This document shows positions 63,747-64,000 of a stretch of 64,000 nucleotides of DNA, one piece after another. The notes beneath the pieces were generated by a model that saw only the letters and a list, made by a program, of their open reading frames with translations, was not told the DNA's origin and searched no databases. Origin of the DNA: Furfurilactobacillus milii (lineage in GTDB: Bacteria > Bacillota > Bacilli > Lactobacillales > Lactobacillaceae); the NCBI RefSeq assembly GCF_021654115.1, contig NZ_JAIWJF010000002.1:124001-188000 (forward strand), in the 5' to 3' direction. Numbering within the stretch: the stretch's first letter is position 1; every line of letters starts with the position of its first letter. Position numbers and translations under genes: made by a program.

Positions 63747-64000
63747 CTATTTGATTAAACTGATCCAAGCCGGCGCCGGTTCCCATGAGAAGGATTGTTT
63801 GACCTTCATAGCGACAGGATCGGTTGAATCCAATTCTCCAAAAATCGACACGAGTTGGGTGTGTTTGAACAATTGGAGTTGAATTTTCAGAAGGTCGATA
63901 ACATGGTGAGCATCATCGTCGACATCCGTGAGCCAACCAACGTCCAAGGACGATTCAGCATCCCCAGGAAAGACGAAACTCAAGGCTTTGAATTCGCCAT
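63747..64000 (-). CDS. Unidentified protein, C-terminal part
   Basis: A minus-strand frame is open from the window edge to a stop at 63747-63749, giving at least 83 residues that contain SFVFPGDAESSLDVGWLTDVDDD and end in WEPAPAWISLIK. Acidic clusters and hydrophobic helices look like a real cytosolic protein, but I do not recognise the family and the N-terminus is outside the window. A TTG at 63983 has no ribosome site, so the gene probably starts further upstream. Convergent with groESL, separated by the single family A element. Confidence 0.5.
   Translation of the reverse strand, partial: GEFKALSFVFPGDAESSLDVGWLTDVDDDAHHVIDLLKIQLQLFKHTQLVSIFGELDSTDPVAMKVKQSFSWEPAPAWISLIK

Overview
This window is chromosomal DNA from a low-to-moderate GC Gram-positive bacterium, almost certainly a member of the Lactobacillaceae. 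The evidence is the split LacL/LacM beta-galactosidase, an Apf-type LysM surface protein, a DUF4811 gene coupled to a DHA2 exporter, strong GGAGG ribosome sites, many GTG starts, a short 4.5S-type SRP RNA, a CIRCE-controlled groESL and the gene orders dnaX-ebfC-recR-yaaL-tmk-darA-holB-yabA-rsmI and tsaB-rimI-tsaD. No transposase, prophage, tRNA, rRNA or CRISPR array was seen.

Layout. 1-9.5 kb: the end of coaA, an MFS carrier, an Apf-like secreted protein, an APC permease, transketolase, and an exporter/DUF4811 pair divergent from a MerR/GlnR-like regulator. 10.7-17 kb: lacLM, a cation diffusion facilitator, a cold-shock protein and a two-gene ThrE exporter. 17-22.5 kb: a TauE-DUF1634-LCP operon, a PAP2 phosphatase, rpiA behind a broken acetyltransferase gene, and dut. 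22.6-30.4 kb: radA, a PIN-TRAM protein, gltX, cysS, mrnC and rlmB. 30.7-35 kb: a SigH-like factor, rpmG, secE, nusG, rplKA and rplJL with leader RNAs. 35-43.4 kb: a serine-rich membrane protein, mprF, a LOG-family gene and nrdHEF with paired NrdR boxes. 43.6-58 kb: an RsmC-like methyltransferase, tadA, SRP RNA, the dnaX-to-thioesterase run, galE and the tsaB-rimI-GNAT-tsaD cluster. 58-63.4 kb: an ABC-F ATPase, rex and groESL.

The unexpected content is intergenic. Two families of long, structured, repeated elements lie between housekeeping genes. Family A (about 185 nt, five copies) occurs as two head-to-head inverted pairs (363-790 and 27103-27545) and one single copy (63445-63634). Its helices are kept by compensatory changes, and all five copies retain one T·T mismatch inside the same helix. 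Family B (about 125-130 nt, four full copies and one partial) lies upstream of lacL, between nrdE and nrdF, and as a tandem array in front of tsaD, always in the orientation of the operon. I recognise neither family; they are the best candidates here for undescribed structured RNAs or structured mobile repeats.

Regulation that can be read directly: a perfect cre site in front of lacL; a GlnR/TnrA-type palindrome formed by the two -35 boxes of a divergent promoter pair; two NrdR boxes 32 bp apart upstream of nrdHEF plus an attenuator-like hairpin after nrdH; CIRCE at groESL; Rex-like half-sites at rex; and ribosomal-protein leaders.
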